Source of the DNA: Conoideocrella luteorostrata
Taxonomy: Eukaryota; Ascomycota; Sordariomycetes; Hypocreales; Clavicipitaceae
NCBI GenBank assembly: GCA_032433595.1
Contig: JASWJB010000086.1
Coordinates: 62,001 to 126,000, forward strand
DNA: 64,000 bases
Direction of reading: 5' to 3'
The notes under the pieces are model-generated. The model was given only the letters and a program-made list of their open reading frames with translations. It ran no database searches and was not told the DNA's origin. Positions 62,595 through 64,000 of the stretch are shown here, in pieces. The position numbers and the translations under genes are program-made. Every line of letters begins with the position of its first letter. Position 1 is the first letter of the stretch.

Positions 62595-63059
62595 TCAAGT
62601 CTCCTCTTGGCCAGCCCCCGAAGATCGACGCCCTTTCCCCGCTGGCGGTTTTGCCAAGTGCTCTGCCTTATTAAAAACTAACGGGACTGTCCCTCTGCGT
62701 CTGGCCTCCCTCCAAGTTGCTTCCTCTACTTGGTCCCTGAAATAGCGCGGACATATCTGAATCTGCGGGGGCACGTTGGGTGCTGTCGCAGGCTGCGACC
62801 AAGAGAGCTATTGTGTACAAAAACAGAATCAGCATAGCTAACCTATACAGTTATTCGTAAACATTTGTTTGGTAAACACTTACCCCCGTGCTGAAACAAT
62901 CCGTAAATGTCTGATCCTTGGGAAGGTCGACCGTAACAGATGTATCGCAAGCGTATCCTGAGTTTGGTTCCCCCGTGGAGCACTTCACGCCATCTAACAA
63001 CGGGGTGTGGTCACAATACACCACAACTTCGTTGTTTGGTACTCCCGGGTAGCGATTGC
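62595..63059 (-). pseudogene. 3' exons of an unrecognised gene (5' part lost)
   Basis: Two exon-like segments in transcript order, 62884-63059 and 62595-62807. The first follows a CCGACAG acceptor and ends at a GTAAGT donor; the second follows an ACAATAG acceptor. Joined they give about 129 residues: a Cys-rich part (YCDHTPLLDGVKCS, YACDTSV, TDCFSTG) and a Pro/Arg-rich end (QICPRYFRDQVEEA, WREARRRGT). The composition and RYFRDQ block recall uncharacterised secreted proteins of ascomycetes, possibly metallopeptidase-related, but no motif proves it. No start codon or upstream exons exist, because the sequence beyond 63080 is a homopolymer and then the second SDR fragment. Confidence 0.5.
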
Positions 63060-63077
63060 CTGTCGGTATTTCCAGCG

Positions 63078-63109
63078 TTTTTTTTTTTGTTTTTTTTTTT
63101 TTTTTTTTC
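63078..63109. repeat. T homopolymer at a gene-fragment junction
   Basis: A run of T interrupted once by G (A-rich on the minus strand). It sits exactly between the 5' fragment of one gene and the 3' fragment of another. Confidence 0.85.
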
Positions 63110-63140
63110 AATAAGAAGTTATGCTTTGCTAAAATCATAC

Positions 63141-63499
63141 CGTAGCAGGAGTAGAAACACCAGCAGCGGGAATGACGCCACCAATGGGTTTATTGACTTG
63201 CTTCGCCCACTCGGCGGTGCCTTGGACTGCCTTGGTGATGCTGTCGGTTTTCAAAACATCGCAATCAAAGAATTTTGCGGATGAGCCAATCTCCTTAACG
63301 AGCTCATGGCCATCCTCATTCATATCTAAGATAGCCACGTTGCCGCCGTTCTTGACAATTTCCAGGGCGCATGCCTTGCCCAGGCCGGAGGCACTACAAA
63401 CGGAGTTCGGAGTCAGCACGTGAAAGATCGTTTGATGGAACAATTGTCGAATGTTTCCTACCCTCCAGAAATAAGAAACGTGCGATTTTCAATCTTCAT
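63141..63499 (-). pseudogene. 5' third of an SDR (3-hydroxyacyl-CoA dehydrogenase-like), truncated
   Basis: Two exons in transcript order, 63462-63499 and 63141-63393, with a 68-base intron (GTAGGA donor, TTTGTAG acceptor); 97 residues. It starts with the IENRTFLISGG strand; the cofactor motif SGGASGLG is completed across the intron, followed by AILDMN (Asp favours NAD), CDV, and the PAAGVSTPAT block equivalent to NNAG. This is the N-terminal third of the type II 3-hydroxyacyl-CoA dehydrogenase (HSD10-like) group, normally about 260 residues. A GTATGA donor follows at 63140, but no exon with the catalytic Ser-Tyr-Lys lies downstream. The gene is therefore cut and cannot make an active enzyme. 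Confidence 0.75.
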
Positions 63500-64000
63500 G
63501 GTGGTTGGCGAATGGTGATGGTCTCAGCGACTCTTGGTAAATTTAATGATAGTGAAAGACGAGGAGTACGGCGGCTTGGATGGTCTGTCATTGCATGAAC
63601 CTCGGCTCGTTTACGGTTGCGATGTCAGAGCAGGACTACAAGCTACAAGTGGACCGAGATCCGCCTAGGCCGCGTGAGCTGCAACTACGGAGTACAGTTC
63701 AGCAGTGTACGGAGTATGGAGTAGGTACTCCATACTTTGCCGTCGTACAACCTTCCACCTGTTCCCAACCAGTTCTCAAATGCTACCGATGTGGAGAGCA
63801 GTATGTGCAAATTCTTACTAATACCTAATATCAGTTTATTAAACCGCAATACCTCGTTTAATTATTATTGTTTTTCATTATCCTTTTCCCTATACCATCA
63901 AGACAATCAGTTCCGTGCGGGACAGATACCAATTCACACACACACACACAGGACCAGCTTAGTCATACGACAGACTTTCCTGTTTTAGGTTGGGGCATCT
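63500..64000. other. Upstream flank of the truncated SDR
   Basis: No gene. Three TACGGAGTA-type copies (about 63687, 63705 and 63718) and a CA repeat at about 63937-63951. Confidence 0.5.

Noticed and set aside
62595..63499. A single fused gene made of the SDR fragment plus the downstream exons
   Set aside because: Joining the donor at 63140 to the CAG acceptor at 63060 gives a frame that soon stops, and the two parts belong to unrelated proteins.

Overview
The window is nuclear DNA of a filamentous ascomycete. Genes have short introns (about 50-130 bases) with GTAAGT-like donors, CTAAT/CTGAC-like branch points and YAG acceptors. The gene repertoire (Zn2Cys6 regulators, HET-domain protein, fungal EFR3, RSR1-type Ras GTPase, CAP protein) fits a sordariomycete, probably Hypocreales; the family cannot be fixed from sequence alone. 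Gene density is low, with several 2-8 kb stretches that hold only scattered short repeats, above all the motif TACGGAGTA/TACTCCGTA. All exon models below were built by reading splice signals and checking that the phases join.

Left part (1-33 kb): the 3' end of a MAGE/Nse3-like gene; a zinc-ribbon/MYND-like orphan; a Zn2Cys6 regulator with six exons; a WHI3/Scw1-like two-RRM protein with a very long upstream region; an 8.5 kb gene-free interval; a short-chain dehydrogenase with a low-complexity insert; an eight-exon RSR1/BUD1 GTPase; a single-pass membrane protein with a PPxY motif; and EFR3, the plasma-membrane anchor of PI 4-kinase.

Middle part (33-50 kb): a gene-poor accessory stretch with a truncated MFS transporter and two secreted-protein genes (an 80-residue cysteine-rich protein and a CAP/PR-1 protein). 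Then comes the housekeeping gene for coatomer gamma (SEC21) in five exons, and a HET-domain protein whose last exon is small.

Right part (50-64 kb): the mitochondrial ATP synthase assembly factor ATP12. It is followed by an all-minus-strand set that looks like a small metabolic cluster: a Zn2Cys6 regulator, a Baeyer-Villiger-type flavin monooxygenase and a membrane-associated SDR. Beyond it lies a chimeric remnant in which the 5' third of a second SDR abuts the 3' exons of an unrelated gene at a long A/T homopolymer.

No tRNA, rRNA, CRISPR array or intact transposon was recognised. No clearly novel multi-gene system stands out. The best leads are the regulator-BVMO-SDR cluster with its broken flank, the dispersed TACGGAGTA element, and the secreted-protein island next to the broken transporter.
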